Shown one piece after another: positions 33,303-45,652 of a stretch of 46,627 nt of DNA. The stretch is from JBKPNX01 sp046732855 (GTDB lineage: Bacteria > Pseudomonadota > Alphaproteobacteria > Geminicoccales > Geminicoccaceae), in NCBI GenBank assembly GCA_046732855.1, contig JBKPNX010000156.1:1-46627 (forward strand). Direction: 5' to 3'. Position 1 is the first letter of the stretch. Each line of letters opens with the position of its first letter. The position numbers were made by a program, and so were the translations under genes. A model generated the notes under the pieces. It made no database searches and had not been told where the DNA came from. It saw only the letters and a program-made list of their open reading frames with translations.

Positions 33303-35468
33303 CTAAACCCCGGTCAGATCGACCTTGCCGATCGGAAGCGTGCGGATGCGCTTGCCGGTCGCGGCGAAGATCGCGTTGCCGAGCGCGGGGGCGACCGGGG
33401 GCGTCGCCGGCTCGCCGATGCCGCCGGCAGCCTCGCCCGATGGCGCGATGTGCACCTCGATCGCCGGCATGTCGGTCATCGTGGCGAGCGGATAGTTGTC
33501 GAAGTTGGCCTCCACCACCCGACCCTGCTCGATGGTGATCTTCTGCATCAGCGCGGCCGACAGGCCGAACACGATGCCGCCGCGCATCTGCGCGTCGATC
33601 GTGTCGGGATTGACCACGATGCCGGGATCGACCGCGCAGACGATCCGGTCGACCTTGAGCGCGCCGTCGTCGCGCACGGTGACCTCCGCGACCTGCGCCA
33701 CGAGCGAGCCGAACGACTCGTGCAGCACGATGCCGCGGCCGCGCCGGCCTCCCGCAACCGGCGTGAGCGGGCTGCCCCAACCGGCCTTCTCCGCGACCAG
33801 GTCGAGCAGCGCCAGCTCGCGCGGGTGCTCGGCGAGCAGCTCGCGCCTGAGCTCGTAGGCGTCCCGCCCGGTAGCGTGGGCCACCTCATCCAGCATGCTC
33901 TCGAACACGAAGGCGTTGATGCTGTGCCCGACCGAGCGCCAGAAGCCGACCGGCACGTGCGTGTTCTGGAGCACGTAGTCGACCCGGAAGTGCGGGATGC
34001 CGTAGACCTTGTCCGACGCGCCTTCGAGCGAGATCGGATCGAGGGCGTCCTTGACGAACTGGGGAAACACCCGGCTCATGATCGAGGGCGACACGCAGCG
34101 GTGCTTCCAGGCGACGATCCGACCGCCCTGGTCGATCCCGACCTGAATCCGGTTCAGGCTGGCCGGACGGTAGAAGTCGTGCTGCATGTCCTCTTCGCGC
34201 GTCCAGATCAGCTGCACCGGGCGGCCGACCGCCTTGGACACCGCGGCCGCCTGGAGCGCGAAGTCGAGCTCGAACCGCCGGCCGAAGCCGCCGCCGAGGA
34301 ACGTGGTGTGAATGACGACCGCGTCGGGCGGCAGCTGGTAGATCTGCGCCAGCGCGCCGGCGAGCGGTCCCTGGCCCTGGGTCGGCGCCCAGATCTCCAC
34401 CCGATCGGCGGTGACGTGGGCGGTCGCGTTCATCGGCTCCATCGTGGCGTGCGCGAGGAACGGCAGCGCGTATTCGGCCTCGACCACCTTGGCCGCGCCG
34501 GCGAGCGCCTGATCGACGTCGCCGCGCTCCGTCCCGACCGCGGCGTCGCCGTCGATTTTGGAGCGGAACAGCGCCATGATCGCCGCATCGTCGACCGCGG
34601 CGCCCTCACCCTCGGCCCAGGCGACGTCGAGGGTATCGGCCGCCATCTTCGCCTGCCAGAAGTGCTCGGCCACGACCGCGACCGCGTTCTCGAGCGGCAC
34701 CACGGCGAGCACGCCGCGCCGGCTCTCGACCTCGGCCCGGTTGGCGATGTTGTGGACCTTGCCGCCGAACACCGGCGACTGCCGGATCGTGGCGTAGACC
34801 ATGCCGGGCAGGCGCACGTCGACGCCGAACTTCGCGGCGCCGCGCACCTTGTCCGGCAGATCGAGACGCGCGACCGGCTGGCCGATCAGGCGGAACTGGT
34901 CGGCGGTCTTGAGCGGCGGCTCGGCCGGCGGCTTCAGCGCCGCAGCGGCCGTTGCCAGCTGGCCATAAGTCGCGATTTGACCCTTCGGGCCATGCACGAT
35001 CCGGCCGCCCGCGGCGTGGCACTCCGCGACCGGCACGCCCCAGCGCTTGGCGGCCGCGAGCTTCAGCATCTCGCGCGCCGCCGCCCCGGCCTGGCGCAGC
35101 GGCTGCATGAACGCGCGCACGCTCGTGCTGCCGCCGGTGCCCTGCAGATGGAACGCCGGGTTCTGGTACGCCTCGCCGACCGGCGCCATCTCGATGCGCA
35201 CCTTCTGCCAGTCGCACTCCAGCTCCTCGGCGAGGATCATCGGCAGCGCGGTGTACACGCCCTGACCCATCTCCGACTGGGACAGCACAAGCGTGACCGT
35301 GTCGTCGGGGGTGATTCTGACCCACGCGTTGAGCACGGCGGGCGCGACGCCCCCCGCCGCAGCGCCGCGGACCAGCGCAGGCACGTGGAAGCCGAGCGTC
35401 AGCCCGGCCGCGGCGCCGCCCGTGACCTCGAGGAAGCGGCGCCGGCTGAACTCGATGTGCTTGGTCAT
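33303..35468 (-). CDS. iorB: Molybdopterin-binding subunit of isoquinoline 1-oxidoreductase-type hydroxylase
   Basis: This 721-residue subunit belongs to the xanthine oxidase superfamily, IorB branch, which hydroxylates N-heterocycles or oxidises aldehydes. The N-terminus has a Tat signal (SRRRFLEVTGGAAAGLTLG), so the enzyme is exported to the periplasm. Cofactor segments include SQSEMGQGVYTALPMI, GTGGSTSVR, FLGGGFGRRFELDF and the catalytic-Glu region GGIGEPATPPVAPALGNAI near the C-terminus. GGGAGG precedes the ATG at 35468; the frame is open further upstream through iorA, which is a shadow. It follows iorA by 11 bases. The natural substrate is unknown. Confidence 0.92.
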   Translation of the reverse strand: MTKHIEFSRRRFLEVTGGAAAGLTLGFHVPALVRGAAAGGVAPAVLNAWVRITPDDTVTLVLSQSEMGQGVYTALPMILAEELECDWQKVRIEMAPVGEAYQNPAFHLQGTGGSTSVRAFMQPLRQAGAAAREMLKLAAAKRWGVPVAECHAAGGRIVHGPKGQIATYGQLATAAAALKPPAEPPLKTADQFRLIGQPVARLDLPDKVRGAAKFGVDVRLPGMVYATIRQSPVFGGKVHNIANRAEVESRRGVLAVVPLENAVAVVAEHFWQAKMAADTLDVAWAEGEGAAVDDAAIMALFRSKIDGDAAVGTERGDVDQALAGAAKVVEAEYALPFLAHATMEPMNATAHVTADRVEIWAPTQGQGPLAGALAQIYQLPPDAVVIHTTFLGGGFGRRFELDFALQAAAVSKAVGRPVQLIWTREEDMQHDFYRPASLNRIQVGIDQGGRIVAWKHRCVSPSIMSRVFPQFVKDALDPISLEGASDKVYGIPHFRVDYVLQNTHVPVGFWRSVGHSINAFVFESMLDEVAHATGRDAYELRRELLAEHPRELALLDLVAEKAGWGSPLTPVAGGRRGRGIVLHESFGSLVAQVAEVTVRDDGALKVDRIVCAVDPGIVVNPDTIDAQMRGGIVFGLSAALMQKITIEQGRVVEANFDNYPLATMTDMPAIEVHIAPSGEAAGGIGEPATPPVAPALGNAIFAATGKRIRTLPIGKVDLTGV

Positions 35469-35479
35469 GGCTCGCCTCC

Positions 35480-35926
35480 CTACACCTGGGCGGCGCGGTG
35501 AATTGCCCTGCGCACCCGGTCGTAGGTGCCGCAGCGGCAGAGATTGGTCATCGCCGCGTCGATGTCGCCGTCGCTCGGCTGCGGGGTGTCGGCGAGCAGC
35601 GCCGCCGCGGCCATGATCATGCCCGGCTGGCAGTAGCCGCACTGCGGCACCTGCTCCGCCAGCCACGCCCGCTGCACGGGGTGGCTGCCGTCCCTCGACA
35701 GGCCCTCGATCGTGGTGATCTCGGCGCCGTCGGCGTCGGCGAGCGACGTGATGCACGAGCGGATCGCGGCGCCGTCCAGATGCACCGTGCACGCGCCGCA
35801 CAGGCCCGCCCCGCAGCCGAACTTGGTCCCCGTCAGGTTGACATGATCCCGGATTACCCAGAGCAACGGCGTGTCCGGATCGGCGTCGACCGCCACGTCG
35901 CGCCCGTTGATGCGCAAATTCGCCAT
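35480..35926 (-). CDS. iorA: [2Fe-2S] subunit of isoquinoline 1-oxidoreductase-type hydroxylase
   Basis: This 148-residue protein carries two [2Fe-2S] clusters that pass electrons from the molybdenum site. The plant-ferredoxin-type cluster uses CGAGLCGACTVHLDG and the later Cys in SCITSL. The second, helical cluster uses QCGYCQPGMIMAAAALL and NLCRCGTYDRVRRAI. It has no signal of its own and would be co-exported with the Tat-bearing large subunit. AAGGAG precedes the ATG at 35926. It heads the two-gene iorAB operon. Electrons probably go to a cytochrome, since no FAD subunit is encoded here. Confidence 0.93.
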   Translation of the reverse strand: MANLRINGRDVAVDADPDTPLLWVIRDHVNLTGTKFGCGAGLCGACTVHLDGAAIRSCITSLADADGAEITTIEGLSRDGSHPVQRAWLAEQVPQCGYCQPGMIMAAAALLADTPQPSDGDIDAAMTNLCRCGTYDRVRRAIHRAAQV

Positions 35927-36005
35927 CGGGTGGCTCCTTCCTGGTCTCCTTCGACCATAGCAGGTTGATGTGCGTTACGCTCCCAGGAATGCCGGCCGGT
36001 GACAT

Positions 36006-36626
36006 CTTGAAGCACGCCCCGCGATGGTCGTCTCGGCAGACGTCAGGCGACGATCGGGCGCGGGCAAAGCATCGTCTGCGTGTGTTCGCTGGCCCGTATC
36101 GTCGGCGCGCGGGGTGCAGGCGACGGGCCGAAAGGTCGAGCTGACGCTACTCCCGCCGAGTCGTGTCGGCGTGACGACGGCGCGAGCAGCGAGCCTCAGG
36201 GTTCCCTCGCAGCTCACGGCAAGGAGATCACTGGTTGATTTGTTCGATCGGAGCGCCACCTACGTTTTTTGTGGAGGCGAAGGAATAATCGTTCGGCGGC
36301 CCCTGTTTGTAGCGTTGACTGTCCGGGGCGGAGCCAGGCTTGAGCCACGCACCACCCGTGAGAGAGTCTAGGATGCTCAGCAAGCTGACCGGTGCCAGCA
36401 CCGTGCGGTGGGAATGGATGCCGGTTCGCTGTCTGGACAGTCCGTCGTCAACGAGGTCAAGGCAATCGATCAGGCGCTCGTCGTATTGCCGCTCTCGAGG
36501 CGTCGTAACGCTGGTTCAGGTGCTTGGCACTCACGATTGAGTGTCGCACCGGGTGACCCGATGGCGAAGAGGACGCGCTGTTGGGGTGCTCGGCGCAGTA
36601 AGTCTGGGCATCACCTGAACCGATCC
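36006..36626. other. Gene-poor region upstream of a strong terminator
   Basis: I see no recognisable protein in these 621 bases. Small frames exist (for example 36408 onward) but show no family features. Because a strong plus-strand terminator follows at 36627, part of this region, probably the last few hundred bases, may be transcribed as an untranslated RNA. Confidence 0.4.
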
Positions 36627-36669
36627 GGCCGGCGCATCGCCGTAGTAGCTGATGCGCCGGCCTTTTTTT
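36627..36669 (+). terminator. Strong intrinsic terminator
   Basis: GGCCGGCGCATC (36627-36638) pairs perfectly with GATGCGCCGGCC (36651-36662), followed by seven T residues. It terminates plus-strand transcription, yet no assigned plus-strand gene precedes it. Confidence 0.85.
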
Positions 36670-36710
36670 CCTGGAGGGGGGCGGCCCCGCGATCTCGGCC
36701 CGACCACGGG

Positions 36711-36775
36711 CCGGGCGATGCGCGACGCGCGTCGCGTGGTTCGCCGGGCGATGCGCGACGCGCATCGCGTGGTTC
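36711..36775. repeat. Tandem 32-bp direct repeat with palindromic core
   Basis: Copies at 36711-36742 and 36744-36775 (33-bp period) differ at one base. Each contains GATGCGC-GAC-GCGCATC-like arms; in the first copy CGCGACGC/GCGTCGCG is a perfect 16-bp palindrome. The pair ends 20 bp before the small lipoprotein gene. Confidence 0.8.
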
Positions 36776-36795
36776 AATGACGAGCGAGGAAAGCC

Positions 36796-36996
36796 ATGAG
36801 TTCTGAACCCCTGCTATCGAGTGCGAAGCTGGTGCTGCTCAGCGCGGCCCTGCTTCTGTTGGTCGCCGCCTGTGGCGAAGAGAAATCGGAGCCGGCCAAG
36901 CAGGGCACCGCGCCCACCACCCAGGGCACGTCGCCTTCGACGGAGCAGCCGGCCACACCGCAACCCGGGCAACCGACGGAGCAACGGCAGCAGTAA
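36796..36996 (+). CDS. Small putative lipoprotein
   Basis: This 66-residue protein has a lipoprotein signal: MSSEPLLSSAKLV, a hydrophobic core LLSAALLLLVAAC, and a lipobox LVAAC with the acylated Cys at residue 26. The mature 41 residues are a flexible chain rich in Thr, Pro, Gln and Glu (QGTAPTTQGTSPSTEQPATP) with no fold. It would be anchored to a membrane on the periplasmic side, the Gly at +2 favouring the outer membrane. GAGGAAAG precedes the ATG and a strong terminator follows 29 bp after the stop, so it is an independent small gene. The function is unknown. Confidence 0.75.
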   Translation: MSSEPLLSSAKLVLLSAALLLLVAACGEEKSEPAKQGTAPTTQGTSPSTEQPATPQPGQPTEQRQQ

Positions 36997-37025
36997 GCAC
37001 GATCAGCGCTTGGCGGGTCAGCGGC

Positions 37026-37052
37026 GGGGCGGCGCGAGCGCCGCCCCGTTTT
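37026..37052 (+). terminator. Intrinsic terminator of the lipoprotein gene
   Basis: GGGGCGGCG (37026-37034), a CGAG loop and CGCCGCCCC (37039-37047) form a perfect stem followed by GTTTT. It lies just after the lipoprotein stop codon. Confidence 0.75.
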
Positions 37053-37123
37053 GCTGGTTCGGCCCGCGCCGGGCTGCGCTCGCGGCCGTCGACCGTCTGG
37101 GGCGCGATCCCTGAAGAGACGGT

Positions 37124-41668
<4,545 letters not shown>

Positions 41669-41679
41669 CGAACCGCTCC

Positions 41680-43116
41680 TCAAGACGCCATGGCCAGCGC
41701 CGGCGCCCTGGCCTGAAGGTGCGCGTGAATCGCCTCGGCGGCATCGCGCCCGTCGCGCACGCCCCAGACCACGAGAGACGCGCCGCGCACGATGTCACCC
41801 CCCGCGAACACGCCGTCCATGCGGGTCATCATGGTCTGCCAGTCGATCCGCACGGTGCCCCAGCGGGTCACCTGCAGTTCGGGCTGATCGAACAGCACGG
41901 GCAGATCCTCGGGATCGAAGCCCAGGGCCTTGATCACCAGCTCCGCCTCAAGCACGAAGCTCGAATCGGCGACCGGCTCCGGCTTGCGCCGCCCGGTCGC
42001 ATCGGGCGCGCCCAGACGCATGCGCACCGCCCGCACGGCGCGTACCTGGCCATCACCCAGGAAGGCTTCCGGCGCCGCCTGCCAGACGAACTCCACGCCT
42101 TCCTCCTCGGCGTGGCGCACCTCGCGCATCGAGCCCGGCATGTTGGCGCGATCGCGCCGGTACAGGCACTGCACCGACGTGGCGCCCTGACGCACGGCGG
42201 TCCGGACGCAGTCCATCGCGGTGTCGCCGCCGCCGATCACGACCACCCGTCTGCCCGCGGCGTCGAGCGCGCCGGAATCGAACGCCGGCACGGCCTCGCC
42301 GAGACCCTTGCGATTGCTCGCGATCAGATAGTCCAGCGCCGGCACGATGTTGCCGAGGCCCGAGCCGGGCGCGCTGATGTCGCGGGCCTTGTAGACCCCG
42401 GTGCCGATGAACAGCGCGTCGTGGCGCGCGCGCAGCTCGTCGAAGCCGATGTCGCGGCCGACCTCGCAGTCGAGCCGGAAGGCGATGCCGCCGTCGACGA
42501 GGACCTGGGCGCGGCGCTGCACCACGCTCTTTTCCAGCTTGAAATTGGGGATGCCGTAGATCAGCAGACCGCCGATCCGGTCGTGACGGTCGTACACAGA
42601 GACCTGATAACCCTTCTTGCGCAGCTGCTCGGCGGCGGCGAGACCGGCCGGTCCGGCGCCGATCACGCCGACCGATTCCGGACGCTCGGAGCGGGGCTTG
42701 GGCGGCCTCACCCAGCCCATCTCGAAGGCGGTGTCGGTGACGTGCTTCTCGACGGCGCCGATGGTCACCGCCTCGAAGCCCTTCTCGATCACGCAGTTGC
42801 CCTCGCACAGCCGGTCCTGGGGGCAGATGCGGCCGCACACCTCGGGCATGTTGTTGGTCGCCGCCGCGAGCTCATAGGCTTCCTCGAGCCGGCCTTCGGC
42901 AGTCATCCGCAACCAGTCAGGGATGTTGTTGTGCAGCGGGCAATGCACCTGACAGAAAGGGATGCCGCACTGCTCGCAGCGTGCCGCCTGCTCCGCCGCC
43001 CGGTCCGGGTCAAAGGCGTCGTAAATTTCCCGGAAGTCGCGGCGCCGCTCGACCACTGCGCGCTTATCGGGCATGGTCTGCGCTACCGTGACGAACTGCA
43101 TCATTTTGGCGGGCAC
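41680..43116 (-). CDS. gltD: Glutamate synthase (NADPH) small subunit
   Basis: GltD oxidises NADPH and passes electrons through FAD and [4Fe-4S] clusters to GltB. The 478-residue protein has cluster-binding cysteines near the N-terminus (RCEQCGIPFCQVHCPLHNNIP and GRICPQDRLCEGNC). The FAD motif is GVIGAGPAGLAAAEQL, the NADPH-binding region VVVIGGGDTAMDC, and GDIVRGASLVVWGVRDGRDAA lies near the end. The GTG at 43116 gives an N-terminus (MPAKMMQFVTVAQTMPDKR) like the Azospirillum protein; ATGs at 43104 and 43101 are alternatives, and no Shine-Dalgarno sequence settles it. A promoter and a palindrome lie upstream. Confidence 0.96.
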   Translation of the reverse strand: MPAKMMQFVTVAQTMPDKRAVVERRRDFREIYDAFDPDRAAEQAARCEQCGIPFCQVHCPLHNNIPDWLRMTAEGRLEEAYELAAATNNMPEVCGRICPQDRLCEGNCVIEKGFEAVTIGAVEKHVTDTAFEMGWVRPPKPRSERPESVGVIGAGPAGLAAAEQLRKKGYQVSVYDRHDRIGGLLIYGIPNFKLEKSVVQRRAQVLVDGGIAFRLDCEVGRDIGFDELRARHDALFIGTGVYKARDISAPGSGLGNIVPALDYLIASNRKGLGEAVPAFDSGALDAAGRRVVVIGGGDTAMDCVRTAVRQGATSVQCLYRRDRANMPGSMREVRHAEEEGVEFVWQAAPEAFLGDGQVRAVRAVRMRLGAPDATGRRKPEPVADSSFVLEAELVIKALGFDPEDLPVLFDQPELQVTRWGTVRIDWQTMMTRMDGVFAGGDIVRGASLVVWGVRDGRDAAEAIHAHLQARAPALAMAS

Positions 43117-43201
43117 GCGAGTTCAGTTCCCAGACGAGCGAAATGCGGAGACCTGCTCAGCCCGGAGCAAAAAAGGGCTTGGCGGTCCGGCGAGGTTGTC
43201 G

Positions 43202-43230
43202 ACTGTAAAGGCGGATGCTCCAGGTGTCCA
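43202..43230 (-). promoter_or_regulatory. Probable gltD promoter
   Basis: On the minus strand TGGACA (43225-43230) and TACAGT (43202-43207) are exactly 17 bases apart, about 86 bases before gltD. The match to sigma70 consensus is good. Confidence 0.55.
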
Positions 43231-43245
43231 GCCGTTTCCCGACCG

Positions 43246-43270
43246 ATAGGTCACCAAAGTGACCTATAAT
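43246..43270. promoter_or_regulatory. Palindrome overlapping a consensus TATAAT box
   Basis: ATAGGTCAC (43246-43254) and GTGACCTAT (43259-43267) are perfect inverted arms around CAAA. A plus-strand TATAAT (43265-43270) overlaps the right arm. It sits 16 bp upstream of the gltD -35 box, where an activator would bind, and could repress the plus-strand start. Confidence 0.6.
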
Positions 43271-43283
43271 TCGGAATTAGCCA

Positions 43284-43312
43284 GGCTGAGTCGCACAAAC
43301 TCAGCCTTTGTT
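43284..43312 (+). terminator. Terminator- or attenuator-like hairpin upstream of uppP
   Basis: GGCTGAGT (43284-43291) pairs with ACTCAGCC (43299-43306), followed by TTTGTT. It lies only about ten bases after the likely start point set by TATAAT at 43265. The remaining bases to uppP at 43504 show no gene. Confidence 0.5.
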
Positions 43313-43503
43313 AGGCCGCGGCCTTTCCGATTTGGTAACAAATCGGGACTATCGCGTCTAGTGGCGCGGCCAGGGTGATTGTGCTAGCTCGCAGGCCGCC
43401 CCGAGCTGTCCAGTGGAGCGCCAGTGACCCACTCCCCCTCTGCCGTTGTCGCCCTGCTGCGGGGCATCGCCGGATCCTTGCTGCGTGAGCGCTGCCTGGC
43501 GCC

Positions 43504-44304
43504 ATGAACCTGGAACTGCTGGCAGGCGCGCTGCTGCTCGGTGTGGTTGAGGGGCTGACCGAGTTCCTGCCGGTCTCCTCGACCGGACATCTCATCCTCG
43601 TCGGCGATGTCATCGGTTTTCACGCGCCGGGGAAGGTATTCGAGGTGGTGATCCAACTCGGCGCGATCGGCGCGGTGTGCTGGGAGTATTTCGGCCGCTT
43701 CGCGCGTGCCGCCGCCGGGTTCCTGCACGACCCCGAACAGTTCCGCTTCGTCCGCAACCTCTTCCTCGCTTTCCTCCCCTCCGTGGTGGTCGGCTACTTT
43801 GCCTACGGCTTCATCAAGGCTCTGTTCGATGATCCCTGGGTGGTCGTGACCACGCTGATTCTGGGCGGCGTCGCGATCCTGTTCATCGAGCGCAAGCTGC
43901 CCGCGCCCCGCGATCACGCGGTCGAGCAGATCCCAGCCCGGATCGCCTTCTATGTCGGCCTGTGTCAGGTGCTGTCGATGATCCCGGGCGTCTCGCGCGC
44001 TGGCGCCACGATCATGGGTGCGCTCCTGCTCGGGGTGGACCGGCGCACCGCGACCCAGTTCTCGTTCTTCCTGGCCGTGCCGACGATGCTCGCGGCCTCA
44101 GTCTACGATCTGTATAAGAACTGGGCACGGATGGACGCCGCCGACCTGCTCGTGATCGCGGTCGGCTTCGCCGCCGCCTTCCTGTCCGCCCTGATCGTGG
44201 TGCGCTGGCTGATCGGCTTCGTCTCGCGCCGCGGCTTCGCCCCGTTCGCCTGGTACCGCATCGCGGTCGGCCTCCTGATGGCGACCTTTCTGCTCCTGCG
44301 CTGA
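43504..44304 (+). CDS. uppP: Undecaprenyl-diphosphatase
   Basis: UppP (BacA) dephosphorylates undecaprenyl diphosphate so the lipid carrier can be reused for peptidoglycan and other envelope polymers. This 266-residue polytopic inner-membrane protein has both active-site motifs: EGLTEFLPVSSTGHL (residues 16-30), and PGVSRAGATIMGALLLG in the second half. The length is normal. The gene is divergent from gltD. Its stop codon lies inside a 22-bp tandem duplication. I see no clear ribosome binding site; the ATG at 43504 matches the family start. Confidence 0.96.
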   Translation: MNLELLAGALLLGVVEGLTEFLPVSSTGHLILVGDVIGFHAPGKVFEVVIQLGAIGAVCWEYFGRFARAAAGFLHDPEQFRFVRNLFLAFLPSVVVGYFAYGFIKALFDDPWVVVTTLILGGVAILFIERKLPAPRDHAVEQIPARIAFYVGLCQVLSMIPGVSRAGATIMGALLLGVDRRTATQFSFFLAVPTMLAASVYDLYKNWARMDAADLLVIAVGFAAAFLSALIVVRWLIGFVSRRGFAPFAWYRIAVGLLMATFLLLR

Positions 44305-44332
44305 GCCCGGTCTGCTCCTGCGCTGAGCCCGG
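44289..44332 (+). repeat. 22-bp tandem duplication across the uppP stop codon
   Basis: Two identical 22-bp units (44289-44310 and 44311-44332) beginning TCTGCTCCTGCG and including TGA lie head to tail. The first contains the real uppP stop. Confidence 0.85.
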
Positions 44333-44357
44333 CCCGCGGGTGGCGCGCCTGACCCGG

Positions 44358-45302
44358 CTACTGTCCCGGGCGGGCCGGGGTGGCCCGATAGCGGGCAAGA
44401 TATTGCGGCACGATCAGCTCGATCGGGGTGGGCGTGATGCCCAGCGCCTCAAGGCCGGGCGTGCCCGGTGCCACCACGTTGTCATGCTTCAGGAGCTCGA
44501 CCTGATCCCGGGTCAGGAGCGGATCGGGCAGCAGCTCGAGGAAGCGCGCCTGCAGCGTCGCGAGGCCGAATGGCACGTTCAGCAGCAGCCGGCGGCGGGC
44601 CAGCACCTGCAACATGTAGCGCATCAGCTCGGCGAACGTGTAGACCTGCGGCCCGCCGAGCTCGTAAGTCTGGCCCACGCTGTCGTCGCGCTCCAGCGCC
44701 GCCACCACCGCCTGCGCGACGTCGCCGACGTAGACCGGCTGAAAACGGGTCTGGCCGCCGCCGATCAGCGGCAGCGCCGGCAGCACGCGGGCGAGCGCCG
44801 CGAAACGATTGAAGAAGCTGTCCTCCGGACCAATCACGATGCTCGGCCGGAGGATGCTGGCGTCGGGAAAGGCTTCGCGCACGCGGCGCTCACCCTCGGC
44901 CTTGCTGCGGGCGTAGGCGCTGGCGGAGTTCCGATCGGCGCCGATCGCTGAGATCTGCACCAGCCGCGGCACGCCTTCGGCGCGCGCCGCGGCGGCGATG
45001 CGCCCGGGCAGCGCGCCCTGCACCTCGGCGAACTGCTGGCGCCCGGTCTCGTACAGGATGCCGATCAGGTTGATCACGCCGGCGGCGCCGGCAACGGCGC
45101 GCGCCAGCGCCGCTTCGCTGCTCAGATCGGCGCTCTGGACCACGATCTGATCGACCGCGCCGAGCGGCTGCAGATAATGCCCATGGCTGCTTGGGCTGCG
45201 GCTGATGACCAGGATGCGCGCGCCGCGATCCGCGAGACGCTCGACCACGTAGCGGCCGATGAAGCCGGTGCCACCGAACACGGTGAACAGGCGGTTGCGC
45301 AT
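44358..45302 (-). CDS. Complex I NDUFA9-like NAD(P)-binding protein
   Basis: This 314-residue atypical short-chain dehydrogenase has the nucleotide motif VFGGTGFIGRYVVERLADRG at the start, ADLSSEAAL, and LVQISAIGADRNSASAYARSKAEGE, the pattern of the NDUFA9/39-kDa complex I accessory family and related NmrA-like proteins. In alphaproteobacteria these proteins are encoded outside the nuo cluster, as here. It may bind NADPH and act in quinone or lipid metabolism, but the role is not established by sequence. GGAGG precedes the ATG at 45302; the frame extends upstream to 45365 without support. It is convergent with uppP. Confidence 0.87.
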   Translation of the reverse strand: MRNRLFTVFGGTGFIGRYVVERLADRGARILVISRSPSSHGHYLQPLGAVDQIVVQSADLSSEAALARAVAGAAGVINLIGILYETGRQQFAEVQGALPGRIAAAARAEGVPRLVQISAIGADRNSASAYARSKAEGERRVREAFPDASILRPSIVIGPEDSFFNRFAALARVLPALPLIGGGQTRFQPVYVGDVAQAVVAALERDDSVGQTYELGGPQVYTFAELMRYMLQVLARRRLLLNVPFGLATLQARFLELLPDPLLTRDQVELLKHDNVVAPGTPGLEALGITPTPIELIVPQYLARYRATPARPGQ

Positions 45303-45383
45303 GGTGCCTCCGGCGGATGCTCGGCCGCCTATATCCCTGGATTCGGCGGCAAAAACCAGCCCCATCAGGGCGGGGGAGGGCGG

Positions 45384-45412
45384 TTGACGGCGCTGGTCGG
45401 ACGACTTACATC
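45384..45412 (+). promoter_or_regulatory. Promoter of tRNA-Leu
   Basis: TTGACG (45384-45389) and TACATC (45407-45412) are 17 bases apart and end 15 bases before the tRNA, an ideal arrangement for a stable-RNA promoter. Confidence 0.6.
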
Positions 45413-45427
45413 ACAGCCTCGTTCGCA

Positions 45428-45514
45428 GCCCAGGTGGCGGAATTGGTAGACGCACTAGCTTCAGGTGCTAGCGGTCGCAAGGCCGTGGAGGTTCGAGTCC
45501 TCTCCTGGGCACCA
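45428..45514 (+). tRNA. tRNA-Leu (CAG anticodon)
   Basis: The 87 bases form a class II tRNA with encoded CCA. The acceptor is GCCCAGG/CCTGGGC, the D arm contains GGAATTGGTAGACGC, and the anticodon arm is CTAGC-TTCAGGT-GCTAG with anticodon CAG. The long variable arm is CGGTCGCAAGGCCG and the T loop is GTTCGAGTC. Nothing in it is degenerate. Confidence 0.97.
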
Positions 45515-45610
45515 CCTCATCGACCGGGGCTTTAAGCGCGGCTTTACTGCGGCGGACTACAGCTCGGCCGCAGCCCGCGCGCTTGGGCCGGCGGCCGCTG
45601 CGGCCCGATC

Positions 45611-45645
45611 AAATACCCAAGAGCAAATACCCAAGAGCAAATACC
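45611..45645 (+). repeat. 14-bp tandem repeat upstream of nrnC
   Basis: AAATACCCAAGAGC occurs two and a half times in a row, ending eight bases before the nrnC start. It is AT-rich in a GC-rich setting and covers the region where a Shine-Dalgarno sequence would lie. Confidence 0.85.
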
Positions 45646-45652
45646 AGGTGAC

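Noticed and set aside
36408..36806. 132-codon frame upstream of the lipoprotein as a gene
   Set aside because: It runs through the strong terminator and the palindromic repeats, has no ribosome binding site and no recognisable motifs.
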